NCBI GenBank assembly: GCA_934232845.1
Contig: CAKQGD010000004.1
Coordinates: 1 to 64,000 of the forward strand
Reading direction: 5' to 3'
Origin: an uncultured Oscillospiraceae bacterium
Lineage (GTDB): Bacteria; Bacillota; Clostridia; Oscillospirales; Ruminococcaceae
DNA length: 64,000 nt
Position numbers and translations under genes: made by a program. This document shows, one piece after another, positions 10,606 through 17,914 of this stretch. The first letter of the stretch is position 1; every line of letters begins with the position of its first letter. The notes beneath the pieces were generated by a model. The model did not search any database. It worked only from the letters and a program-made list of their open reading frames with translations, and had not been told where the DNA came from.

Positions 10606-11880
10606 GTGAGGGTGCGCTTCGCCACGCTGGGCTGCCGGGTGAATCAGGTCGAGAGCCAGGGCCTTGCGCGTTTGTTTGAAGAACAGGGGGACACCGTTGT
10701 GTCCGGCGGCGCGGCGGACGTGGTCGTCGTCAATTCCTGCACCGTGACCGCCGAGGCCGACCGCAAGACGCGCCAGACCGTGCGCCGGCTGCGCAGAGAA
10801 TACCCGAGCGCGGTGATCGTACTGACGGGCTGCTATCCGCAGGCGTCGCCCGAGGCCGCCGCGGCCCTGCCGGAGGCCGATCTCGTGACGGGTACGGCGG
10901 ACCGGTCGGGACTTCCCTCTCTTGTGCGGGAATATTTCGACGGACGTCCGCGGCGCGCCGCCGTGGAGCCGCACCGCGCAAAGGAGACCTTTGAGACGCT
11001 CGACGCGCCGCGCTTCGATGCGCGTTTTCAAAAGGCGTATCTCAAGGTCGAGGACGGCTGCGACCGGTACTGCTCGTACTGCATCATTCCCACGGCGCGG
11101 GGGCGCGTGCGCTCCGGCCTGCCCGCCGACGTGACGCGCCGTGCCGCCGAGCTTGTAAAAAACGGCTACCGTGAGATCGTGCTGACCGGCATCAATCTCT
11201 CCCGCTACGGGGCGGAATGGGGAGGCAGCCTCGCCGACGCGGCCGAGGCCGTCAACGCCGTGGAGGGGGATTTTCGCATCCGCTTGGGTTCGGTCGAGCC
11301 GGATCTTCTCACTCTGCGCGACTGGGAGCGTCTCGCCGCCTGCGAAAAGCTCTGTCCGCATTTTCATCTTGCGCTGCAGTCGGGCTGCGACGCTACGCTG
11401 TCGCGCATGAACCGCCGCTATACGACGGCGCAGTACCGCAAGACCGTTGAAACGGCGCGCCGTCTTTTTCCCGCGGCGTCGGTCACGACCGACCTGATCG
11501 TCGGATTCCCCGGGGAAACCCGCGAGGAATTTGACACGACCTGTGACTTTGTGCGCTCTCTGGGGCTTTTGCGGGCGCATATCTTCGTCTATTCCCCCCG
11601 GCCGGGCACGCCCGCGGCCGCCATGCCCGGCCGCGTCGATGGGCAGGAGGCGCGCCGCCGCGCCCGCGTTTTGGCCGATATCGCCGCCGAAAGTGCCGCC
11701 GCGTGGGCCGAGACACAGCTCGGCCGGTGCGTGCGCGTTCTTGCCGAGGCCGACGGCACCGGCAGCGCCGATGACTCGCTCGAGGTGATTCTTCCGGACG
11801 GCTGCACGCCGGGAGAGCTGTTTTTTATGCGGCTGACCGGACGTGAAAAAGCCCGCTGCACGGGCATTCGCATCGAATAA
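10606..11880 (+). CDS. mtaB: tRNA ms2t6A37 methylthiotransferase MtaB
   Basis: MtaB is a radical-SAM iron-sulfur enzyme that adds the methylthio group to t6A37 of ANN-decoding tRNAs. The 424-residue protein has the N-terminal UPF0004 domain with cluster cysteines in LGCRVNQVES, NSCTVTAEAD and TGCYP. The radical-SAM motif CDRYCSYC lies near residue 152, and a TRAM domain follows at the C-terminus (QLGRCVRVLAEADG onward). The start is GTG, preceded by AGAAAGGGGG. It is monocistronic, with its own promoter and a strong terminator at 11988-12024. It acts on the same nucleotide that TsaD (26718) helps modify. Confidence 0.95.
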   Translation: MRVRFATLGCRVNQVESQGLARLFEEQGDTVVSGGAADVVVVNSCTVTAEADRKTRQTVRRLRREYPSAVIVLTGCYPQASPEAAAALPEADLVTGTADRSGLPSLVREYFDGRPRRAAVEPHRAKETFETLDAPRFDARFQKAYLKVEDGCDRYCSYCIIPTARGRVRSGLPADVTRRAAELVKNGYREIVLTGINLSRYGAEWGGSLADAAEAVNAVEGDFRIRLGSVEPDLLTLRDWERLAACEKLCPHFHLALQSGCDATLSRMNRRYTTAQYRKTVETARRLFPAASVTTDLIVGFPGETREEFDTTCDFVRSLGLLRAHIFVYSPRPGTPAAAMPGRVDGQEARRRARVLADIAAESAAAWAETQLGRCVRVLAEADGTGSADDSLEVILPDGCTPGELFFMRLTGREKARCTGIRIE

Positions 11881-11987
11881 AAAAGAGACGGACCGGCAAA
11901 GGCCGCAAAGACGGCCCTGCGCGTCGGCGGGGGAATCGAATCTTTTTAAGGGATACGAAAACAGGATGAAATTTTGAGAGAAGCTTT

Positions 11988-12026
11988 CCGGCCCGCACCC
12001 CTCGGGGATTTGCGGGCCGGTTTTCT
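11988..12026 (+). terminator. intrinsic terminator after mtaB
   Basis: Ten perfect base pairs, CCGGCCCGCA with TGCGGGCCGG, followed by TTTTCTTTT. Confidence 0.9.
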
Positions 12027-12125
12027 TTTGAAAAGAGGCCGAGGTATTTGCATATTCGCCGCGGCAAAGAGAAAATCTGCAAAGTCTTGGGCAGAATAAA
12101 GGCATCTTTTTTAGGAGGTAAGAAT

Positions 12126-12968
12126 ATGCCGATGGGACTTTCACAGGAGCTGACGGAAGAATTTTGCAGAAGTCTTTTTCATGAGGAGCGCAGCCCCGGA
12201 ACAGTAGAAAAATATCTGCGGGACGTGAGCGCGTTCGCCGCGTGGCTGGGAGAGAGGGAGCCCTCCCGCGAGCTGACGGCGCAGTGGCGCGACGAGCTGC
12301 TGCGCGGCGGATATGCGGCGGTGACGATCAATTCGATGCTGTCGGGGTTAAACGCCTTTTTTCGTTTTGCGGGGCGGGAGGACTGCCGGGTGAAGCTTCT
12401 CAGGATTCAGCGGCGCATCTTTCGCAGCGAGGAGAGAGAGCTGACCCGCGCGGAGTATGAACGCCTGACCGACGCCGCGCGCAGGACGGGCAGAGAGCGG
12501 CTGGCGCTTCTGATGGAGGCTGTCTGCGCCACCGGTATCCGCGTGAGCGAGGTAAAGTATCTCACCGTGCAGGCGGTGCGCCGGGGACAGGCGGAGATTT
12601 CCTCCAAAGGAAAAATCCGCACGATTTTTTTGCCGCCGAAGCTGTGCCGTAAGCTGCAGAAATATGCCGAAAAACAAAAAATCGCCTCCGGCGAGCTGTT
12701 TCTCACCAAAAGCGGACAAAGCATTTCCAGAAAGCAGATCTGGGCGGAGATGAAAGCAATCTGCAAAAGCGCCGGGGTATCGGCAACAAAGGTCTTTCCT
12801 CACAATCTGCGGCACCTGTTTGCCAGAGTGTATTATGCGGCCTGCCGGGACGTGATGAAGCTGGCCGATCTTCTCGGCCACAGCAGCATTGAGACTACGC
12901 GCATCTATCTGATTTCCACCGGTGCGGAGCACACCAGGCAGATCGAGCGGCTGAATCTGGTTCGATAG
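12126..12968 (+). CDS. tyrosine recombinase (XerC/D-like), candidate DNA invertase
   Basis: This 280-residue phage-integrase-family recombinase has a SAM-like N-terminal core-binding domain (residues 1-85, SPGTVEKYLRDVSAFAAWL) and a complete C-terminal catalytic domain. Visible catalytic residues are Arg in ATGIRVSEV (about 138), Lys in SSKGKIR (about 161), His and Arg in HNLRH (about 226-229), His in GHSS (about 251) and the nucleophile Tyr in TTRIYL (about 261). The start follows a perfect AGGAGG. The stop codon overlaps the left arm of a 20-bp perfect inverted repeat (12968-12987, 13217-13236) enclosing a promoter. That makes a site-specific promoter invertase more likely than the housekeeping dif resolvase. 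It could still be an orphan Xer. Confidence 0.93.
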   Translation: MPMGLSQELTEEFCRSLFHEERSPGTVEKYLRDVSAFAAWLGEREPSRELTAQWRDELLRGGYAAVTINSMLSGLNAFFRFAGREDCRVKLLRIQRRIFRSEERELTRAEYERLTDAARRTGRERLALLMEAVCATGIRVSEVKYLTVQAVRRGQAEISSKGKIRTIFLPPKLCRKLQKYAEKQKIASGELFLTKSGQSISRKQIWAEMKAICKSAGVSATKVFPHNLRHLFARVYYAACRDVMKLADLLGHSSIETTRIYLISTGAEHTRQIERLNLVR

Positions 12969-13032
12969 ACAAAATCAATATTTCGTCAAGAAATAACGCT
13001 GCATTTCTGCCGAGCTACATAAACCCGATCAA

Positions 13033-13061
13033 ATTTTAACATGATTTTTCTGCCGCTTCAA
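13033..13061 (-). promoter_or_regulatory. promoter inside the invertible segment, currently facing left
   Basis: On the minus strand, -35 TTGAAG (13056-13061), a 17-bp spacer and -10 TAAAAT (13033-13038) with an upstream TG extension. As drawn it reads out over the left repeat, antisense to the 3' end of the recombinase gene. Confidence 0.6.
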
Positions 13062-13090
13062 GCGGTTTCAATATTTTTTGACAGAAAAGC

Positions 13091-13127
13091 AAGACCGGTC
13101 CGGCGTTTTGCGGCGGCGGTCTTTTTT
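13091..13127 (+). terminator. rightward terminator inside the invertible segment
   Basis: AAGACCG pairs with CGGTCTT with GC-rich inner pairing, followed by TTTTTT. As drawn it would stop read-through from the recombinase gene into 13264. Confidence 0.7.
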
Positions 13128-13263
13128 ACCTTGTTCTTTTTTGGTGTTTCTTTTTTCGTACAGGGGCCTTTTTCACCCTTCGCGCCGCCATACGGCCGCG
13201 CCTGCAAAAAGCCCGGGACGAAATATTGATTTTGTCCATAGACTAATGTACGGGGTGAAGCAA

Positions 13264-13566
13264 ATGGATAAAAAGAACGCGGGCGCTCCGCCTGAAAGCG
13301 TCGGTGCGGCGAAAGGTTCGCTTTCCCTTGTGGATTATCTCGCGTATCAGACGGGATGCGCATATGTCAGCGATCTGCGCGGGCGCGGCAGCCTTGGGAG
13401 ATACAGACTTCTGCGAGCGGTCGAGAAGCTGCGCGCGGAGGATTTTTCCCTATGGGACTGGAACGATGCGCTGGAATATCTGGCGGACGAGGGTCCGGAA
13501 GAGACGGCGAAGGATGCCCGGCGGAAATTGCTTTTCAGGCTGGAACAGGAAATAAGTTCGGACTGA
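13264..13566 (+). CDS. small protein of unknown function downstream of the promoter switch
   Basis: This is a 100-residue protein with no signal peptide or membrane segment. It looks helical and charged, with many Arg, Glu, Asp and Leu, one Cys and two Trp (LWDWNDALEYL near residue 66). I do not recognise a family. The ATG at 13264 follows GGGGTGAAG; an upstream in-frame ATG at 13246 lacks a site. It is the first gene after the inverted-repeat segment and is separated from the carboxypeptidase by a hairpin at 13613-13650. It is therefore the likely sole output of the switch, which is inference from layout. Confidence 0.65.
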   Translation: MDKKNAGAPPESVGAAKGSLSLVDYLAYQTGCAYVSDLRGRGSLGRYRLLRAVEKLRAEDFSLWDWNDALEYLADEGPEETAKDARRKLLFRLEQEISSD

Positions 13567-13612
13567 CGGATTTTTTCGTGAAAAACAGAGCGGTGTGTCC
13601 GCACAATTTTTC

Positions 13613-13655
13613 TGCGGCCTCGGGGAAAAAGCTTCCGGGGCCGCTGTTTATTGAA
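13613..13655 (+). terminator. terminator after the small switch-output gene
   Basis: GCGGCCTCGG pairs with CCGGGGCCGC (one mismatch) around a short loop, followed by TGTTTATT. Confidence 0.6.
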
Positions 13656-13817
13656 ACAAACGAAAACCGCTGTGCAGGTCCCCGGCAAAACGGGGCGCGC
13701 AAAGGCGGCCGCGGTGCGGTCAAAGAGAAAGGCCGGGAAAATCGGTTTGGTGCATATTGTCCCTTTTGCCGTGCATACATTTTTTCAGACGGAAACAGGA
13801 GAAGGGGGAAACCAACC

Positions 13818-15020
13818 ATGCGCATCCGCAGTCTTTTCGCGGCGCTGCTGCTGATCTGGGCGCTGGCGGCGCCCGCGGCCGCGCAGACCGCCGCCGACGA
13901 GCAGACGGACGACACGGCTCTGCCGGCCGCCGCGCTTGTCAATTCGGGCATTCCGTGCGCGAGCGCGATTCTCGTTGAGCAGACGACGGGCACCGTGTTG
14001 TTTGAAAAAGACGCGGACACGCGTCTCGCACCGGCCTCGATCACAAAGGTAATGACGCTGCTGCTGGTGATGGAGGCACTCGACCGCGGCGAGATTTCAC
14101 TGACCGACACCGTGACCTGCTCGGAGCATGCGAGCTCTATGGGCGGCACGCAGATTTGGTTTGAGCCGTACGAGCAGATGACCGTCGACGAGCTGCTGCG
14201 CGCGGTGGCCATTGCCAGCGCCAACGACGCTGCCGTCGCACTGGGAGAGTTTCTTGCGGGCAGCGAAGAGGCCTTCGTCGCGCGCATGAACGAGCGCGCC
14301 GCCGAGCTGGGCATGACGAACACGACTTTTCAAAACGCGACGGGACTCGATGCCGAAGGACATCTGACGACCGCGCGTGATATTATGCAAATGTCGTGCG
14401 AGCTGCTGCGGCACCCCAAAATCACGGAATATACGACGGTATGGATGGATTCCCTGCGCGGCGGAGAGACACAGCTTGTCAACACCAATAAGCTGGTGCG
14501 CTTTTACGAGGGCACGACGGGCCTCAAGACCGGCACGACGGACGACGCAAAATACTGTCTTTCCGCTTCCGCCGAGCGAAACGGCCTCTCTCTTGTGGCG
14601 GTGGTGCTCGGCGCGCCCACAACTAATGACCGGTTCGGCGCGGCGCGGGGGCTTCTTGATTTCGGCTTTGCGAATTACGAGATGAGAGAGACGCCCGCGC
14701 CCGACCCGCCTCTGGGCACGGTGCCGGTGCGCGGCGGTGAAAAACGTTATGTTTCGCTTGTGCCCGACGCGCCCGAGAGGCTACTGACGGAAAAAGGCAC
14801 GGGAGAGATCGAGCAGAAGATCACGCTTTCCGAGGGAATCGACGCGCCGGTGTGCGCGGGCGACGTGCTGGGTGAGGCGGAGCTTTCCTCCGGAGGGGTG
14901 CTTCTCGGGCGCTATGTGATCCGCGCCGCCGAGGATGTGGGGGAAATGACGTTTTCCGCGGCACTTACTCTGACGCTGCGCGCCCTTTCCTCGATGCAGC
15001 GGGTGGATTTTTCACAATAA
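13818..15020 (+). CDS. D-alanyl-D-alanine carboxypeptidase (DacF/PBP5-like)
   Basis: This penicillin-binding protein trims the terminal D-Ala from peptidoglycan stem peptides. The 400-residue protein has a cleavable-looking signal peptide (residues 1-23, ending APAAA). Active-site motifs are SITK (Ser74, Lys77), SAN (Ser134) and KTG (Lys237), followed by a C-terminal beta domain (PBP5_C-like, residues 285-385). The frame is open further upstream, but the ATG at 13818 is preceded by GGAGAAGGGGG and starts the signal peptide. The short C-terminus shows no obvious long amphipathic anchor. It sits next to the switch-output gene but behind a hairpin, so co-regulation is unproven. Confidence 0.93.
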   Translation: MRIRSLFAALLLIWALAAPAAAQTAADEQTDDTALPAAALVNSGIPCASAILVEQTTGTVLFEKDADTRLAPASITKVMTLLLVMEALDRGEISLTDTVTCSEHASSMGGTQIWFEPYEQMTVDELLRAVAIASANDAAVALGEFLAGSEEAFVARMNERAAELGMTNTTFQNATGLDAEGHLTTARDIMQMSCELLRHPKITEYTTVWMDSLRGGETQLVNTNKLVRFYEGTTGLKTGTTDDAKYCLSASAERNGLSLVAVVLGAPTTNDRFGAARGLLDFGFANYEMRETPAPDPPLGTVPVRGGEKRYVSLVPDAPERLLTEKGTGEIEQKITLSEGIDAPVCAGDVLGEAELSSGGVLLGRYVIRAAEDVGEMTFSAALTLTLRALSSMQRVDFSQ

Positions 15021-15023
15021 CGG

Positions 15024-15052
15024 TTGAAAAACGGACCCGCATCGTGTAAAAT
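15024..15052 (+). promoter_or_regulatory. promoter for the P-loop protein
   Basis: -35 TTGAAA (15024-15029), a 17-bp spacer and -10 TAAAAT (15047-15052). Confidence 0.7.
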
Positions 15053-15114
15053 ATAAAAGGAAGATTCGAACGGCTCCGGCTTACGGGGCCCGACGATACA
15101 AGGAGGAATTGCAA

Positions 15115-15525
15115 ATGATCAAACTTCTCGTAGGGCACAAGGGTTCCGGCAAGACTAAGACCATGATCTCCATGGCCAACGAGGCCGTCAAAACCTCAAA
15201 CGGAAATGTCATCGTCATCGAAAAAGGCATTCAGCTCACCTACGATCTGAGCCATCAGGTGCGTCTGGTGGACGTCGAGCAGTACGGCGTCAAAAACTTT
15301 GAGACGTACTACGGGTTTCTGTGCGGCCTGATGGCTGGCAACTACGACATCACCGATATTTTCTGCGACGCGACCTTCCGTGTCTGCGGCAAGGATCTTG
15401 AGGCCTTCGCCGCCATGGTGGAAAAGCTCGTCAAGATTACGGTCGCAAACGGCCTGACCGTTGTGTTCGTCGTCAGCTGTGAGCCGGAAGAACTGCCCGA
15501 GGCGCTGCATCAGTACGCCATCTGA
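15115..15525 (+). CDS. small P-loop ATP-binding protein
   Basis: This 136-residue protein starts with a Walker A motif GHKGSGKT (residues 7-14). A hydrophobic strand ending in TDIFCD (a possible Walker B) lies near residue 80, and VVFVVSCEPEELP near residue 119. Such proteins are often loosely annotated as PilT-like ATPases in Clostridia, but it is far too short for PilT and no pilus genes are near. The substrate is unknown. The ATG follows AGGAGGA. It has its own promoter and a strong terminator, so it is monocistronic. Confidence 0.75.
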   Translation: MIKLLVGHKGSGKTKTMISMANEAVKTSNGNVIVIEKGIQLTYDLSHQVRLVDVEQYGVKNFETYYGFLCGLMAGNYDITDIFCDATFRVCGKDLEAFAAMVEKLVKITVANGLTVVFVVSCEPEELPEALHQYAI

Positions 15526-15540
15526 TTTCCCATCGAGAAC

Positions 15541-15587
15541 AAAGCGGGTGTTTTTTGCAAAAAATTGCGGAAAAACACCCGCTTTCC
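15541..15587 (+). terminator. intrinsic terminator after the P-loop gene
   Basis: AAAGCGGGTGTTTTT pairs with AAAAACACCCGCTTT, a 15-bp stem. Confidence 0.85.
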
Positions 15588-15600
15588 ATGCGATAAGGCA

Positions 15601-15629
15601 TTGACAACCGCTTTTTCGCAGCCTATAAT
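15601..15629 (+). promoter_or_regulatory. consensus promoter for the DUF177-rpmF operon
   Basis: TTGACA (15601-15606), exactly 17 bp, TATAAT (15624-15629): a perfect SigA consensus, as expected for a ribosomal protein operon. Confidence 0.9.
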
Positions 15630-15699
15630 CAAGGATGTAGCGCCCGCGCTGCGATTTCTTTGTGCGCCCTTTTGCGGCGCCGGAACGGGAGGGGACCGG

Positions 15700-16212
15700 A
15701 TGAAGCTCGATCTCAGTTCGATCACAAACCAGCCCGGAGAAGAAATTGATTTCGCGGGAAAGCTCGACCTGTCATGGGTCGAAAGGCTCGGAGAATCCCT
15801 GTTTCCTGAATCACTGGCGGTCAGGGGATGTGCGGAGAACCGCGCCGGCGTCGTAACCCTGCGCTACCAAATCAGCGGCCGGATGCCGTTTCGGTGTGAT
15901 CGCTGCCTGATGCAGACGGAGCGTGCCGTCAGCGAGACGTTTTCCCACACGGTGGTGGAGGCGCTCGAGGACGATGCTCTGAACGACGCTTTCATCGTCG
16001 CGCCCGACAAGATCGTGGATCTCGACGGGGTCGCCGCGGACGATCTGCAACTTCTGCTGCCGCAGGTGCTCCTGTGCAGAGAGGACTGCAAAGGGCTCTG
16101 CCCCGTGTGCGGTGCGGACCTCAACCAAACAAACTGCGGGTGCCGTCAAAACACCGGCGACGCCCGGCTCGCGATTCTCAGAAAACTCTTGGACGATGAA
16201 GGAGGTGCCTGA
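15700..16212 (+). CDS. yceD: DUF177 (YceD-like) protein
   Basis: This 170-residue member of the DUF177 family is almost always found directly upstream of rpmF; members in plants and bacteria are linked to 23S rRNA processing or accumulation. Visible features are a CDRC pair near residue 68 and a C-terminal cysteine cluster ([13 protein letters not shown], then CGC) that looks like a zinc site. The ATG at 15700 follows GGGAGGGG. The stop codon overlaps the region holding the L32 ribosome binding site, so the two genes are coupled. Confidence 0.9.
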   Translation: MKLDLSSITNQPGEEIDFAGKLDLSWVERLGESLFPESLAVRGCAENRAGVVTLRYQISGRMPFRCDRCLMQTERAVSETFSHTVVEALEDDALNDAFIVAPDKIVDLDGVAADDLQLLLPQVLLCREDCKGLCPVCGADLNQTNCGCRQNTGDARLAILRKLLDDEGGA

Positions 16213-16214
16213 AG

Positions 16215-16400
16215 ATGGCAGTACCGAAGAGAAAAGTATCCAGAGCACGCAGAGACAAGAGACGTTCCAGCGTGTGGAAGCTCGAAGCTCCCGCTCTGAG
16301 CAAATGCACCCAGTGCGGCGCATGGAAAATGCCGCACAGAGTCTGCCCCGCCTGCGGTTATTACAAGGGCAAGGCCGTTGTCAAGGTTGACGCGGAATAA
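16215..16400 (+). CDS. rpmF: 50S ribosomal protein L32
   Basis: This 61-residue L32 starts [18 protein letters not shown] and contains the zinc-ribbon type pair CTQC and CPAC near residues 35-51. That is the Cys-containing form, not the Cys-free paralogue made under zinc limitation. GGAGGTG sits inside the end of the DUF177 gene, 2 bp separates stop and start, and a terminator follows. Confidence 0.97.
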   Translation: MAVPKRKVSRARRDKRRSSVWKLEAPALSKCTQCGAWKMPHRVCPACGYYKGKAVVKVDAE

Positions 16401-16426
16401 GGGTACGAAAAATCCCCAGAAGCAGC

Positions 16427-16463
16427 GGGGACGGGGTCGTTTTGCCCCGTCTCCCTTTTTTAT
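16427..16463 (+). terminator. terminator after rpmF
   Basis: GGGGACGGGG pairs with CCCCGTCTCCC, followed by TTTTTT. Confidence 0.85.
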
Positions 16464-16588
16464 TGCGTGAGTAAAAAAGACGCAGAGGCGCGCCCCTGCC
16501 GAAACAGCGCGCCGTCCCGGCGCGGCGTATCGGCGCAAGGGCTGCGCCCTGAGAGGTTGAAAATCAAAAAAGGAAGGAGAGCCGCTAT

Positions 16589-17908
16589 ATGGCAGTGACC
16601 GTTTTGTCCGTTGCGGCAGGCTCCCCCGCCGCGCGCGCCGGCGTGCGCGAGGGCGACGAGCTTTTAAAGATCGGCCGCGAGCCGATCCGCGACGTGCTCG
16701 ACTACCGTTTTTATATGCTGCAGGAGAAATTTTTTCTCACGGTGCGCCGCAGCGGAAAACTTCTGAGCCTGCCCGTGCGAAAGGATGAGGACGAAGACCT
16801 CGGACTGGAATTTGCCACCTATCTGATGGATGAACAGAAAAGCTGCCGTAATAAGTGCGTTTTCTGCTTTATCGACCAGAATCCCCCCGGTATGCGGGAA
16901 AGCATTTATTTCAAGGATGATGACAGCCGCCTGTCCTTTCTGTTCGGCAACTATATCACACTGACGAATCTCACCGACGAGGACGTCGAACGCATTCTTC
17001 GGCTGCATATTTCCCCGGTCAACGTGTCGGTGCATACGACCGATCCCGCGCTGCGCGTGCGCATGATGGCCAACCGCTTCGCGGGAGAAGAATCCCTCGC
17101 GCGGTTAAAACGCCTCTGCGAGGGGGAAATTAAAGTCAACACCCAGCTTGTGCTCTGCCCGGGCTACAACGACGGCGAGGCGCTGGAAAAAACGCTTTCC
17201 GATTTGGGAGAGCTCTGGCCCGCGCTGCAGTCGATCGCCTGCGTGCCCGTGGGGCTCACCGGCTTCCGCGAGGGGCTGACTCCCCTGCGCCCGTTTACAA
17301 AAGAAGAAGCCGCCGCCGTTGTGGATACGATCGAGCGCTTTTCGGAAAAATGGCTGCGCGAGCGCGGCGAGCGCGTCGTCTACCCCGCCGACGAGTTCTT
17401 TCTCAAGGCGGGACGGCTGATTCCCGCAGCCGAGTATTACGGAGATTTCGCCCAGCTGGAAAACGGCGTCGGCCTGATCGCGAACTGCCATCTTGAGTTT
17501 GACCGCGCGCTGCATTCCCTCGCCCCGTGCGGACAGCCCCGCCGCTTTACGCTCGCCACCGGAAAAGCGGCCGCCGTCTCCGTCGCCGCGCTGGCGCGCA
17601 AGGCGATGTTCCTTGACCCGATGCTTTCCGTCGCGGTGTGCCCGATTCCGTCGCACTTTTTCGGCGGGCATATCACCGTTTCCGGCCTTGTGACCGGCGG
17701 CGATATTCTTGCGGAGCTGCGCGGCCGCGATCTCGGCGACGCGCTTGTGGTGCCGTCGTGTATGCTGCGCCGCGAGGGAGACCTGTTTCTCGACGACAAA
17801 ACCCCCGGGGAGCTGGAAAAAGCCCTCGGCGTTCCCGTGATCGTCAGCGGTGCGGACGGCGGCTCGCTCGCCCGCACGCTGCTCGGCCCCCTTTCGGAAA
17901 GGAAGTGA
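16589..17908 (+). CDS. DUF512-family radical SAM protein with PDZ-like domain
   Basis: This is a 439-residue protein. It has an N-terminal PDZ-like segment (residues 1-60, GSPAARAGVREGDELL), then a radical-SAM CxxxCxxC motif (CRNKCVFC, about residue 84) and the family signature FIDQNPPGMRESIYFKDDD, then a C-terminal DUF512 region ending in a GADGGSLARTLLGPL segment. The reaction is unknown. Homologues occur next to der in many Clostridia, as here (6 bp gap). The ATG follows AAGGAGAG. Co-transcription with der suggests a role tied to ribosome or RNA biology, but that is only gene-neighbour inference. Confidence 0.88.
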   Translation: MAVTVLSVAAGSPAARAGVREGDELLKIGREPIRDVLDYRFYMLQEKFFLTVRRSGKLLSLPVRKDEDEDLGLEFATYLMDEQKSCRNKCVFCFIDQNPPGMRESIYFKDDDSRLSFLFGNYITLTNLTDEDVERILRLHISPVNVSVHTTDPALRVRMMANRFAGEESLARLKRLCEGEIKVNTQLVLCPGYNDGEALEKTLSDLGELWPALQSIACVPVGLTGFREGLTPLRPFTKEEAAAVVDTIERFSEKWLRERGERVVYPADEFFLKAGRLIPAAEYYGDFAQLENGVGLIANCHLEFDRALHSLAPCGQPRRFTLATGKAAAVSVAALARKAMFLDPMLSVAVCPIPSHFFGGHITVSGLVTGGDILAELRGRDLGDALVVPSCMLRREGDLFLDDKTPGELEKALGVPVIVSGADGGSLARTLLGPLSERK

Positions 17909-17914
17909 CCTTTT

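Larger units (their letters stand above)
12968..13236. repeat. putative invertible promoter segment flanked by 20-bp perfect inverted repeats
   Basis: The left repeat is GACAAAATCAATATTTCGTC (12968-12987). The right repeat at 13217-13236 is its exact reverse complement. Each repeat is itself a near-palindrome, with GACAAAAT and ATTTCGTC around a short core, like a tyrosine recombinase crossover site. Outward similarity continues imperfectly for about 6 bp. The 229-bp interior holds a leftward promoter (13033-13061) and a rightward terminator (13091-13127). In the drawn orientation the downstream gene at 13264 has no facing promoter. Inversion would place the promoter about 90 bp upstream of it. 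Confidence 0.75.

Noticed and set aside
13068..13076. TCAATATTT inside the invertible segment, matching the core of the repeats
   Set aside because: Only nine bases match and the flanking arms do not, so I do not count it as a third recombination site.
13076..13082. TTGACA-like box on the plus strand inside the invertible segment
   Set aside because: No acceptable -10 box lies 16-18 bp downstream and a terminator follows, so a rightward promoter in this orientation is not supported.
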